Assembly: GCA_035529895.1 (NCBI GenBank) | Contig: DATKVV010000008.1 | Coordinates: 1 to 64,000, forward strand | DNA length: 64,000 nucleotides | From: JAUWKC01 sp035529895 | Lineage (GTDB): Bacteria > Planctomycetota > Phycisphaerae > Sedimentisphaerales > Anaerobacaceae | Direction: 5' to 3' | In this document: positions 52,336 to 59,306 of the stretch, piece by piece | How positions within the stretch are numbered: position 1 is the first letter of the stretch | Layout: each line of letters opens with the position of its first letter | The notes under the pieces: model-generated | Told to the model about the DNA's origin: nothing | The model's input: the letters and a program-made list of their open reading frames with translations, nothing else | Database searches by the model: none | Translations under genes and position numbers: made by a program

Positions 52336-53197
52336 AAAGTTGTTCCTTTGCGGTTTGCAGATGTTCGCAGAGTTTTTCAAACCGCTTTCTATATTCGGCA
52401 AATATGTTCACTATCATCCGGCCGGAAGAGTATTCCTCGGCGATTCGGCGGTCATCGGGCAGCCTCATGACAATTTCTATGTTTTGGGCTTTGCAGTATT
52501 TTTCCACTTCGTCGTTGCCGATGCCACAGCGGTTAATCACAACACCGAAGGGCAGTTTCATTTCCCTGACCAGGCCCACCGCCAGCTTCAGGTCGTTTAA
52601 CCCGAACGGCGTTGGCTCGGTAACCAGCAGAACAAAGTCAGCGTCCTTTAGGGCCTCAACGACGGGGCAGGAGGTGCCTGGCGGCACATCAACTATTGTC
52701 AGATGGCCGTCTTGAATGTATTTTTTTACTTCTTTTATCAGGGACACTGTTCGGACGCTGCCGATACGCAGTCTGCCGCCGACGAAGTGGACGTCGCCGG
52801 CGCTGCCAAGCTCAATTTCGCCGATATTGAGCGGCCTGGGTCGGATTGCATCGGCGGGGCAGATGCGCCAACACCCGGCGCAAGAGTGGCAAAGCTCATC
52901 AAAGGTCAATACATGTTCCTTGATGCAGATAATCGCGTTGTACTGACAAATTTCGCCACACCTGCCGCACGCGGTGCACTTTTGGGCATCGACGTGTGGT
53001 ATATCTATACTAACGGGGCAAGTGGCGGTTATCTTCGGCTTTAGAAAAATCTGACCGTTGGGCTCTTCAACGTCGCAGTCAAGATATTGAACCTTTTGGC
53101 CGAGCGCTGCCAGATAGTGCGCAAGGTTGGTGGCGACCGTGGTTTTGCCTGTGCCGCCTTTTCCGCTTGCGATGGCGATGACAAACCTGTCTTTCAT
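52292..53197 (-). CDS. ParA/MinD-family ATPase with inserted ferredoxin domain, copy 1
   Basis: 301 residues from ATG 53197, one base after the stop of the NifX-like gene; a start 11 codons earlier would overlap that gene. Walker A SGKGGTGKTTVATNLAHY, two 4Fe-4S motifs (CTACGRCGEICQYNA; CHSCAGCWRICPADA) and TIVDVPPGTSCPVVEAL are visible. Paired with copy 2 it corresponds to the two MinD-like Fe-S ATPases of ORP operons. Its C-terminus extends in a basic tail (KRRLRIRRKN). Confidence 0.92.
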   Translation of the reverse strand: MKDRFVIAIASGKGGTGKTTVATNLAHYLAALGQKVQYLDCDVEEPNGQIFLKPKITATCPVSIDIPHVDAQKCTACGRCGEICQYNAIICIKEHVLTFDELCHSCAGCWRICPADAIRPRPLNIGEIELGSAGDVHFVGGRLRIGSVRTVSLIKEVKKYIQDGHLTIVDVPPGTSCPVVEALKDADFVLLVTEPTPFGLNDLKLAVGLVREMKLPFGVVINRCGIGNDEVEKYCKAQNIEIVMRLPDDRRIAEEYSSGRMIVNIFAEYRKRFEKLCEHLQTAKEQLYEKRRLRIRRKNIS

Positions 53198-53198
53198 A

Positions 53199-53567
53199 TT
53201 AGCTGTCCATACTAATGTGCGCTTGGACATTCGGCCCGGCAGACTCGTTCAATTTTCCCCTCTTAAAAAGCTCGACGGCCTGCTCAACAGTACCTGTCGC
53301 GCCGGGGTATAATTTGACACTGGCGGCGCTTAAGGTACTCTGAGCATTCGGCCCGCAATTTCCGGTCAGGACGGCCTGGGCTCCGGCATCGATTACGAGC
53401 TTAGCCGAGCTGATTCCAGCGCCGCCGGCGGCAGCAACATTTTCGTTTTCGATGACGGTGAAATCCGACGTGTCGGTGTCAATGATGACAAAACAAGCTG
53501 CCCGGCCAAAGCGGGGGTCAACCTGCGAATCCAAGGTTTTTCCGGTGGACGTAACTGCAATTTTCAT
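53199..53567 (-). CDS. NifX/NifB-C-like (dinitrogenase iron-molybdenum cofactor-type) protein
   Basis: 122 residues, single domain: MKIAVTSTGKTLDSQVDPRFG, then a beta-strand ending FVIID, and GTVEQAVELFKRGKL, the classic MTH1175/NifX fold. In Desulfovibrio the orange protein (ORP), which carries a Mo-Cu sulfide cluster, belongs to this fold. Whether this protein binds such a cluster is unknown. No nif structural genes are present, so nitrogen fixation is not implied. Confidence 0.92.
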   Translation of the reverse strand: MKIAVTSTGKTLDSQVDPRFGRAACFVIIDTDTSDFTVIENENVAAAGGAGISSAKLVIDAGAQAVLTGNCGPNAQSTLSAASVKLYPGATGTVEQAVELFKRGKLNESAGPNVQAHISMDS

Positions 53568-53683
53568 AGACTACCTTTCCCTATTGACTCCAGGTAATGG
53601 GCGCAAAGTCCAATCGTAGCGCAGGTCGCACTGTTGCGGCAGGGCCCATTTGCTAAAAGACCGCTCTATGCCGGCAGCGGCTC

Positions 53684-54088
53684 CTACTTCTGCTCTTCCT
53701 GTTCCATCTCTTTCATGCGCTCTTTGATTTCGTCAAGGGCACTCTCGAAATACTCGCCTTGCTGTTTTAGCCCGGCAAGCTCCTGCTCGGCTGTTGGGGT
53801 CGGTGCCCCCGGCGCTTCATAAGTTCCGTAAGGGTAGCCGGGCCAGCCCGCGGCTGGATACCCGTAGCCCGCTCGCGCCCAGCCGGGCATCCCTGTTGCG
53901 TAATACCAGTGGCGCCATCCTCGACCGCCACCGCCGCCCCAAAAGCCTCTGCCCCGGCCCCAGCCCCAGTAGCCTCTCCCGCCAATGGGGTGCATAAAGC
54001 CCGGCACCGGATAGCCGGCACAAAAACCGGCAGCTCTGCCTGTCATTGGTCCTGACCCAGCAGGACCTGTTCGATCTCCACGCGGCAT
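53684..54088 (-). CDS. DUF5320 family protein
   Basis: 134 residues starting MPRGDRTGPAGSGPMTGRAA, the DUF5320 signature, then a Gly/Trp/Tyr-rich stretch (residues 40-90) and an acidic coiled-coil C-terminus (ESALDEIKERMKEMEQEEQ). AAAGGAGG precedes the ATG. Proteins of this family accompany NifX-like and Mrp genes in many anaerobes; function unknown. It is the first gene of the operon, about 110 bases downstream of the palindromic promoter. Confidence 0.9.
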   Translation of the reverse strand: MPRGDRTGPAGSGPMTGRAAGFCAGYPVPGFMHPIGGRGYWGWGRGRGFWGGGGGRGWRHWYYATGMPGWARAGYGYPAAGWPGYPYGTYEAPGAPTPTAEQELAGLKQQGEYFESALDEIKERMKEMEQEEQK

Positions 54089-54197
54089 AATCAGCCTCCT
54101 TTCTTTGTCATGATCTTTAACGTCGTATCAGTCTCTGAGTCCCACGCCTGGTATTATTCCCGGCTGTAAGACTACGGCCTGAAGAAACACCATACTA

Positions 54198-54221
54198 TAT
54201 TATGGGCATATGCCCATAATA
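54198..54221. promoter_or_regulatory. Perfect 24-bp palindromic operator
   Basis: TATTATGGGCATA followed by TGCCCATAATA is a perfect inverted repeat with no spacer. It fills the space between the -35 and -10 boxes of the operon promoter, a position typical of repressor sites. The DUF134 protein encoded at the operon's end is the most likely ligand, by context only. Confidence 0.75.
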
Positions 54222-54227
54222 GTTCAA
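54199..54227 (-). promoter_or_regulatory. Promoter of the ORP-like operon
   Basis: On the minus strand TTGAAC (54227-54222) and CATAAT (54204-54199), spacer 17. The palindrome covers the spacer and the -10 box. It looks like a housekeeping-type promoter, not the sigma54 type reported for Desulfovibrio orp genes. Confidence 0.6.
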
Positions 54228-54312
54228 GAGAAATTTTGAAAAAGAAGAAAAAAATTCTGTTTCTTCGCCCCAAGGATCTGCGGAAAGGCATAAAACTGCC
54301 TATCGTAGGTGA

Positions 54313-54534
54313 AAAACCCACGAATGCGGGCAAGCCCCACAGTGGAGCAGGCGTGGGCTCGGTGGTATCCGCAATAGTATTCGGACGGTTCCGGCAGCAA
54401 GGTCAGAGAGTACGTTTTGCTATAAATGCGGCAGGCTGCTGATTGAGCGAACGGGCTATAGAATTCTCGCCAATGATATAAGAAATTCCTGTTGTCCCGA
54501 CTGCGGCACGAAAATTGCGGGCGTTGGTTTGTAA
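54313..54534 (+). pseudogene. Decayed 3' fragment of a second amrS
   Basis: An open frame with no start (TGA at 54310-54312) encodes SESTFCYKCGRLLIERTGY and then CCPDCGTKIAGVGL, followed by TAA. This is the C-terminal zinc ribbon of AmrS and closely matches the intact protein at 47782-48825 (SESTFCYNCGRMLIERFGY, CCPDCGAKIAGFDL). The first 20 codons are only loosely similar. It is a truncated duplicate that sits directly upstream of the ORP-like operon promoter. Confidence 0.75.
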
Positions 54535-54550
54535 TACGGACGTCTGTCTT

Positions 54551-55237
54551 TTATAACCAATCGAGGTTAGCTTTGCCCTTCAGCAGCATTTTGAACACGT
54601 CCCGGCCGATAGGTATCGTATAGTCGTGCGAGCTAAGAATTCTCGAATCGCTGACGTTAACGACCCGCACGGTAAGGTAGACCTTGCTCGCTGCGGCGGC
54701 ATACGTGCCGACGACGACGGCCTGCGCGCGATGCTTAATGCCGATTTCTGACAGTTCCCGCGAGAGGAGGAATTCGCCGGAACCTTCCCTCATGAAAACC
54801 GTTGTCCGCAGCTTCATCTCTATAGTAGTGTAGCCGCTCTGCCGGAAACGCGAGGCAATTTGTTCCGACACCACCCTTCCGAACGTCGAGGACTCATTCA
54901 AGTTGTCAAGATTAACGAGGCTTGCGACGAGAATCGGGCTGTCTTTTGCGAGTTCGACACGAAGCTTTTTTAGCAGGACGTCCACGGCTTTGTAATTGTG
55001 CTCGGTAATATCCGTATCCGGACTTAACGGCACCTGCACATTGCGCTCGACCGCAGTCAGGAGGATTTTGTGTTCAGCGTCCTCCCGCTCAGACTGGTTG
55101 CGAATTCTCTTTATCTCGGCCTCGTCTCGGGCCTTGCGCAGCTCGCCGCTTTCATAGAGGTTTTCATAACTCTCGTTGCAGCCGTTAAGCAAGCCACAAC
55201 CTAACGCCAGTATTATTGACATTATACATCTGTTCAT
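54551..55237 (-). CDS. FlgO-like lipoprotein
   Basis: 228 residues from ATG 55237, preceded by GGAGG. A lipobox is at GLLNGC. The mature part begins with a charged coiled-coil-like stretch (RKARDEAEIKRIRNQ), then a FlgO-like domain from about 100: SPILVASLVNLDNLNESSTF, GRVVSEQIASRFRQSGY, AQAVVVGTYAAAASKVY. In Vibrio FlgO is an outer-membrane lipoprotein needed for motility; no flagellar genes are near. Its ATG overlaps the stop of the preceding lipoprotein gene (ATGA). Confidence 0.85.
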   Translation of the reverse strand: MNRCIMSIILALGCGLLNGCNESYENLYESGELRKARDEAEIKRIRNQSEREDAEHKILLTAVERNVQVPLSPDTDITEHNYKAVDVLLKKLRVELAKDSPILVASLVNLDNLNESSTFGRVVSEQIASRFRQSGYTTIEMKLRTTVFMREGSGEFLLSRELSEIGIKHRAQAVVVGTYAAAASKVYLTVRVVNVSDSRILSSHDYTIPIGRDVFKMLLKGKANLDWL

Positions 55238-55905
55238 TGGTTGACGACCTCCATTACCCTGCCCTGCATCGCATAATTGCCGTCCCATGGCGGCGTATCA
55301 ACGTAGTACGTTCCGGTATGGGACATTACGTAGGTATGCCCGCTCTTGACGGACGTCGTAATGACAACCTCATAATCGCCTGCCTGGACCCCCTCGTAAG
55401 CTCCGTCCACAGCTCCGGCGACAATTCTGCCCAACTGGTCGATAATGTGGGGACTGCGAACCCGGCGCCCGGGGTGTTTTACTAACTGTATATCAAAAGT
55501 CATCAGGAACCTGGCAGAGCAGTAGTCGTCAACCACATTGTAGCCGGCGTCGACCAGCCGCTCAATCAGATAGTTCTGGTAGGCCCTTTTGAACGGTATG
55601 GTTGCGAGTCGGTCCGATTCATCCGCAATGGTCAAAGGCTGTTTTGCCGTCCAGATGACAGGGTTTTCCTGATTGTGAAAATAAAACTTGGGATATACCG
55701 CCAGCGGGATTTTTTTTGAGACTTTATGGTCCTGCTCCAATTTGCGGATTACATCGCCGGCCAGAACGCTCCAGTGGGACGGAGCCTGCATTTTTTGCTG
55801 CTCGGTGTACGGGTAGTTCGTGGGAACCGGTATCTGCGACGTACAGGACATCAGGTAAAAGCAGGCGAGCAGCAATCCGACAGTTAGCGTGTATTTGGCA
55901 AGCAT
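55234..55905 (-). CDS. Lipoprotein of unknown function
   Basis: 223 residues; signal peptide with lipobox LMSC (LLLACFYLMSC). The body has mixed alpha/beta character with motifs such as RLVDAGYNVVDDYCSARFLM and GRIVAGAVDGAYEGVQAGDY. No family was recognised. GGAGAGA precedes the ATG. It is translationally coupled to the FlgO-like gene, so the two probably work in the same outer-membrane complex. Confidence 0.8.
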   Translation of the reverse strand: MLAKYTLTVGLLLACFYLMSCTSQIPVPTNYPYTEQQKMQAPSHWSVLAGDVIRKLEQDHKVSKKIPLAVYPKFYFHNQENPVIWTAKQPLTIADESDRLATIPFKRAYQNYLIERLVDAGYNVVDDYCSARFLMTFDIQLVKHPGRRVRSPHIIDQLGRIVAGAVDGAYEGVQAGDYEVVITTSVKSGHTYVMSHTGTYYVDTPPWDGNYAMQGRVMEVVNQ

Positions 55906-56146
55906 AATTCTGTCTCTCCGTTTTGAAACTCAGGTTACTTAAGTGCCCTTCTCCTTGGCGACATAGCCCCAGGCCAAAGACCGTTTTGACTTCCCAATAT
56001 ATGCGGGAAAACTGCTGGCTTGTCAAGCTCTTTTTTGGAAAGCCTGCATCTGAACACTCGAACTGGCACAGGCGCCCCCGGATGAAACGCTCAAAACGCC
56101 AAAAATGTGTGCAAATGGCGCAAAATGCCGCTAAAATAGCGAGTTA

Positions 56147-57304
56147 ATGAAGATAGTGGCAGATGAAAACATTCCGTTTGTAGCTGAGTGCTTCTGCTCT
56201 ATAGGCGATGTTGAGGTTATGCCGGGCCGCGCAATAGCGCCGGATGTTGTCGCGGATGCCAGCGTCCTGCTGGTTCGCAGTATAACTCGGGTGGATGCCG
56301 ACCTTTTGGCGGGCAGTAAGGTCCGTTTTGTAGCTACCGCGACCATCGGTTTCGAGCATGTGGATGTCGATTATCTCGCCCAAAACAATATCGGCTTTGC
56401 ATCTGCGCCGGGCTCGAACGCCAACAGCGTGGCTGAATATATTGTGGCCGCCCTGCTTTCCGTCGGGAAAAAGCACAGAATCGAGCTTCCAGGCAAATCA
56501 ATAGGCATTGTCGGCGTGGGTAATGTCGGCAGCCGCGTTGAGAAAAAGGCAAAAGCACTGGGGATGAACGTCTATCTTAATGACCCGCCTCTGCAAAGGC
56601 AAACAGGCGACCCAAAGTACCTGCCGCTGGAGCAGCTTTTTAATTGCGATTTTGTGACGCTTCATACGCCTTTGACGTTTGAAGCAATCGACAAGACTTT
56701 CCACTTGGCTGACGAGAAATTCTTCAAGTCGCTCAAGACCGGCTGCGTTTTTCTTAACACCGCTCGCGGGGCAGTGGTCGATACAGGTGCTCTTAAGGCG
56801 GCCGTCAAATCGGGCAAACTGGCAGCCGCTGTGCTCGACGTCTGGGAGAACGAGCCGAATATCGATGTCGAGCTGCTGCGAATGGTTGATTTGTCCACTC
56901 CGCATATTGCCGGCTATTCGCTGGACGGCAAAATTGCCGGCATGATTATGATTTACGAAGCGGCGTGTAAATACTTCGGGCTCAAAGCCAAATATAGTAT
57001 GGAGGATTTTGTGCCCGAGCCTCCACTGCCGCAGATAACAATTGACACGGCTGTTAATAGCGACCAGGAAATCCTGCACGAAACCGTACAGCGTGTTTAT
57101 TGCATCAACAGGGACGATTTTAACACACGCGAAATCGCGATGGTTGCCCCGGAGAAACGCGGCAAATTCTTTGACGACCTGCGAAAGAACTACCCTATTC
57201 GCCGGGAATTTCAGACTACAGAGGTTGTTCTGGACGCTCCCTGTGAATCCCTTGCCAAAACGCTGGCGGGTATTGGTTTCAAGGTGTCGAGTGGCCCGAA
57301 GTAG
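56147..57304 (+). CDS. pdxB: Erythronate-4-phosphate dehydrogenase
   Basis: 385 residues. Second step of the DXP-dependent pyridoxal phosphate pathway, NAD-dependent. The N-terminal MKIVADENIPFVAECF and GRAIAPDVV are PdxB-specific. The Rossmann motif is GIVGVGNVGSRVEKKA, the catalytic His is in PHIAGYSLDGK, and a C-terminal dimerisation domain (about 290-385) is present. It overlaps folP by 14 bases. No serA-type role is implied. Confidence 0.93.
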   Translation: MKIVADENIPFVAECFCSIGDVEVMPGRAIAPDVVADASVLLVRSITRVDADLLAGSKVRFVATATIGFEHVDVDYLAQNNIGFASAPGSNANSVAEYIVAALLSVGKKHRIELPGKSIGIVGVGNVGSRVEKKAKALGMNVYLNDPPLQRQTGDPKYLPLEQLFNCDFVTLHTPLTFEAIDKTFHLADEKFFKSLKTGCVFLNTARGAVVDTGALKAAVKSGKLAAAVLDVWENEPNIDVELLRMVDLSTPHIAGYSLDGKIAGMIMIYEAACKYFGLKAKYSMEDFVPEPPLPQITIDTAVNSDQEILHETVQRVYCINRDDFNTREIAMVAPEKRGKFFDDLRKNYPIRREFQTTEVVLDAPCESLAKTLAGIGFKVSSGPK

Positions 57305-58148
57305 TGATAAACATATTGTTGAGTGGCCGTCAGGACGGCTGGATTTTTCGTCGGGCTGCATTGTGATGGGGATTTTGAATGTCACGCCGGATTCCTTTAG
57401 TGACGGCGGGCAGTTCTTCGATACGGACCAGGCCATCGGGCAGGGAATCAGAATGGCGAGCGAGGGCGCTGCGATAATAGACGTTGGGCCTGAGTCGACG
57501 CGCCCGGGGGCAGAATCCGTATCGACGGATGACCAGCTCAGGCGGGCCATTCCCGTCATAGAAACACTCGCCAAGAAGATAAGTGTGCCGATTAGTATCG
57601 ACACTTACAACTTCCAGGTCGCCAAAGTCGCGTTGAAGGCCGGTGCAGCGATGATGAACGACATTACTGCCCTGGCAGATGACCGCATGGCTCAATTAGC
57701 GGCCGAGCAGCAAGTTCCGGTTGTCCTGATGCACATGCAGGGCACGCCGGCAACGATGCAGATTGAGCCGAGATACGATGATGTGGTTGGGGAAGTGCTG
57801 GAGTTTCTATTGCGAAGAGCGAGACGGGCGGAGCGATTCGGCATACCGAAAGAAAGGATTTTCATCGACCCCGGCGTCGGCTTCGGCAAGACGTTAGAGC
57901 ATAACCTTGAGCTTCTGAGGAATATTGATATGTTTGTGGAAACAGGCTACCGCGTGCTGGTCGGCACGAGCAGAAAAAGCTTTATCGGCAGGATAACCGG
58001 CAAAGAGAACCCCGCCGACCGAATTTTCGGTACCGCGGCTACTGTGGCATTATGCGTCGCTGCCGGCGTCTCAATCGTCCGTGTCCACGACGTGGCTGAG
58101 ATGGCAGACGTGGTGAAGGTGGTCAATAAACTAAGAATTCAAAGCTAA
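57291..58148 (+). CDS. folP: Dihydropteroate synthase
   Basis: 285 residues from GTG 57291 (AAGGTG upstream). It condenses p-aminobenzoate with 6-hydroxymethyl-dihydropterin diphosphate in folate synthesis. TIM-barrel signatures are MGILNVTPDSFSDGG, IIDVGPESTRPGAE, PISIDT and GTSRKSFIG. The frame opens much further upstream but that part lies inside pdxB in another frame. The C-terminus SIVRVHDVAEMADVVKVVN is repeated in decayed form at 58845-58958, beyond the toxin-antitoxin genes. Confidence 0.94.
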   Translation: MARSSDKHIVEWPSGRLDFSSGCIVMGILNVTPDSFSDGGQFFDTDQAIGQGIRMASEGAAIIDVGPESTRPGAESVSTDDQLRRAIPVIETLAKKISVPISIDTYNFQVAKVALKAGAAMMNDITALADDRMAQLAAEQQVPVVLMHMQGTPATMQIEPRYDDVVGEVLEFLLRRARRAERFGIPKERIFIDPGVGFGKTLEHNLELLRNIDMFVETGYRVLVGTSRKSFIGRITGKENPADRIFGTAATVALCVAAGVSIVRVHDVAEMADVVKVVNKLRIQS

Positions 58149-58210
58149 GAGCGTTGACTATCCACGGCGCAGAATCTATAATGGCAGTCAAATTCCGAGA
58201 ATACAATGCT

Positions 58211-58501
58211 ATGATAACAAAAGAAGAAATCCTTAAAACTCTCGCTAAAGACAAGCCACAACTGCGAAAACAGTTTAAAGTCCGTAAATTGGCTCTATTC
58301 GGGTCGTACGCAAGAGGCGACCAGCGTCAGGACAGCGACGTGGATATACTCGTCGAGGTTGACCCGTCAATAGGCCTGGAATTCGTAACCCTTGCCGAAA
58401 GCCTCGAAAGATCACTCAAGGTACCTGTTGACCTCGTCTCAAGCCGAGCAGTCACTCCGCAGGCATTTAAATTCATTGAGCCGGAACTGATTTATGTCTA
58501 A
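58211..58501 (+). CDS. mntA: MntA-type nucleotidyltransferase antitoxin
   Basis: 96 residues from ATG 58211; an alternative ATG is at 58181. The minimal nucleotidyltransferase motif GSYARGDQRQDSDVD (GS-x10-DxD) is complete, followed by ILVEVDPSIGLEF. In the HepT/MntA system such proteins neutralise HepT by adding AMP to a Tyr near its active site. Its stop overlaps the start of the next gene. Confidence 0.9.
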   Translation: MITKEEILKTLAKDKPQLRKQFKVRKLALFGSYARGDQRQDSDVDILVEVDPSIGLEFVTLAESLERSLKVPVDLVSSRAVTPQAFKFIEPELIYV

Positions 58502-58844
58502 AAGACCCATTGAGTTACTGCTCAATGACATCCGTCAGGCCATCGACAGAATCGAACAATATATCGAAAATCTGTCGTTTCATGGCTTTTCAGATGACCA
58601 GAAGTCTGTTGACGCTGTTGTCAGAAATCTTGAGATTATGGGAGAAGCCGCAAAGCGCCTGCCGGAGGAGTTCAAACAGAGATATTCGGAAATAGAATGG
58701 CATAAAGTCGTGGGACTGCGGCACCGGATTGTCCATGAATATTTCGGCATTGACCTTGAGATTATATGGCAAATCCTGCACAAAGACCTGCCTGAGCTGA
58801 AAAAGAAAATTGTACAGACCATAAGCGATGAAGGCGGCAGTTGA
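58494..58844 (+). CDS. hepT: HepT-type HEPN ribonuclease toxin
   Basis: 116 residues, four-helix HEPN/DUF86 protein. The catalytic motif R-x4-H followed by Tyr is GLRHRIVHEYFGID, near residue 80. It would cleave RNA when not AMPylated by MntA. The eight-base overlap with mntA and small size fit a toxin-antitoxin pair. The pair stands between folP and a remnant of the folP 3' end. Confidence 0.9.
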   Translation: MSKRPIELLLNDIRQAIDRIEQYIENLSFHGFSDDQKSVDAVVRNLEIMGEAAKRLPEEFKQRYSEIEWHKVVGLRHRIVHEYFGIDLEIIWQILHKDLPELKKKIVQTISDEGGS

Positions 58845-58958
58845 GTGCTAACCTTGAAGAAGAGCTCGCTTGTCCGCGTCCATGACGTGGCGGAAATGTT
58901 TGAAGTGGTTGAAGTTGCCAAGGCTGCCTGCGGAGTGCCAAGAGCTCAGGAGGGGTGA
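58845..58958 (+). pseudogene. Duplicated remnant of the folP 3' end
   Basis: Directly after the hepT stop codon and in its frame, the sequence encodes SLVRVHDVAEMFEVVEVAK, then AACGVPRAQEG and TGA. It corresponds to the folP C-terminus SIVRVHDVAEMADVVKVVN; the DNA is also clearly related. There is no room for the rest of a folP gene, so this is either the old end of folP displaced by insertion of the toxin-antitoxin pair or a partial duplication. Confidence 0.75.
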
Positions 58959-58970
58959 ATCGCGTCAGTC

Positions 58971-59297
58971 TCAGACCATCACAAACTGCAGTAGCAGGTA
59001 GAAACCCAGCAGCAGGGGCAGTAGTACCCGCCACGGCGCCTCACGATAACCCTCAGCACCAACCCAAAATATGAAACTCAAAACCGCAAGGCCGAGACCA
59101 AGATAGCCAAAAATCAAACCTTTTCGCAAAAGCTCTTCGTGTTTCATTTTTGCCTGCGCCTTTTCACTTTCCGCAACGGTAGCTGACCTCGCAAGAAAGT
59201 AGGTAGACTTGGCGCAACATCCTTTTGAAACAAGGTCGCTGCCCAAAGCACAAATAACCAAGACCAAGAACAATATCAGGTATTTTCTTTTAGCCAT
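58971..59297 (-). CDS. Small membrane protein of unknown function
   Basis: 108 residues. An N-terminal hydrophobic segment (YLILFLVLVICALG), a Cys pair (KGCCAK), a short charged helix and two further helices (LIFGYLGLGLAVLSFIFWV and VLLPLLLGFYLLLQF). It starts nine bases after the lon stop, so it is co-transcribed with lon. No family was recognised. Confidence 0.75.
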   Translation of the reverse strand: MAKRKYLILFLVLVICALGSDLVSKGCCAKSTYFLARSATVAESEKAQAKMKHEELLRKGLIFGYLGLGLAVLSFIFWVGAEGYREAPWRVLLPLLLGFYLLLQFVMV

Positions 59298-59306
59298 GAG
59301 ACACGC

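Noticed and set aside
53199..53567. NifX-like protein as evidence of nitrogen fixation
   Set aside because: No nifHDK or other nif genes are near; the fold is common in ORP-type and other metal-cluster operons.
54236..54442. 68-codon open frame starting with a poly-Lys stretch
   Set aside because: It is out of frame with the amrS-like fragment it overlaps and has no ribosome site.
57042..57290. Upstream extension of the folP frame by 83 codons
   Set aside because: It lies inside pdxB in another frame and is not similar to dihydropteroate synthase; GTG at 57291 with an SD fits the family start.
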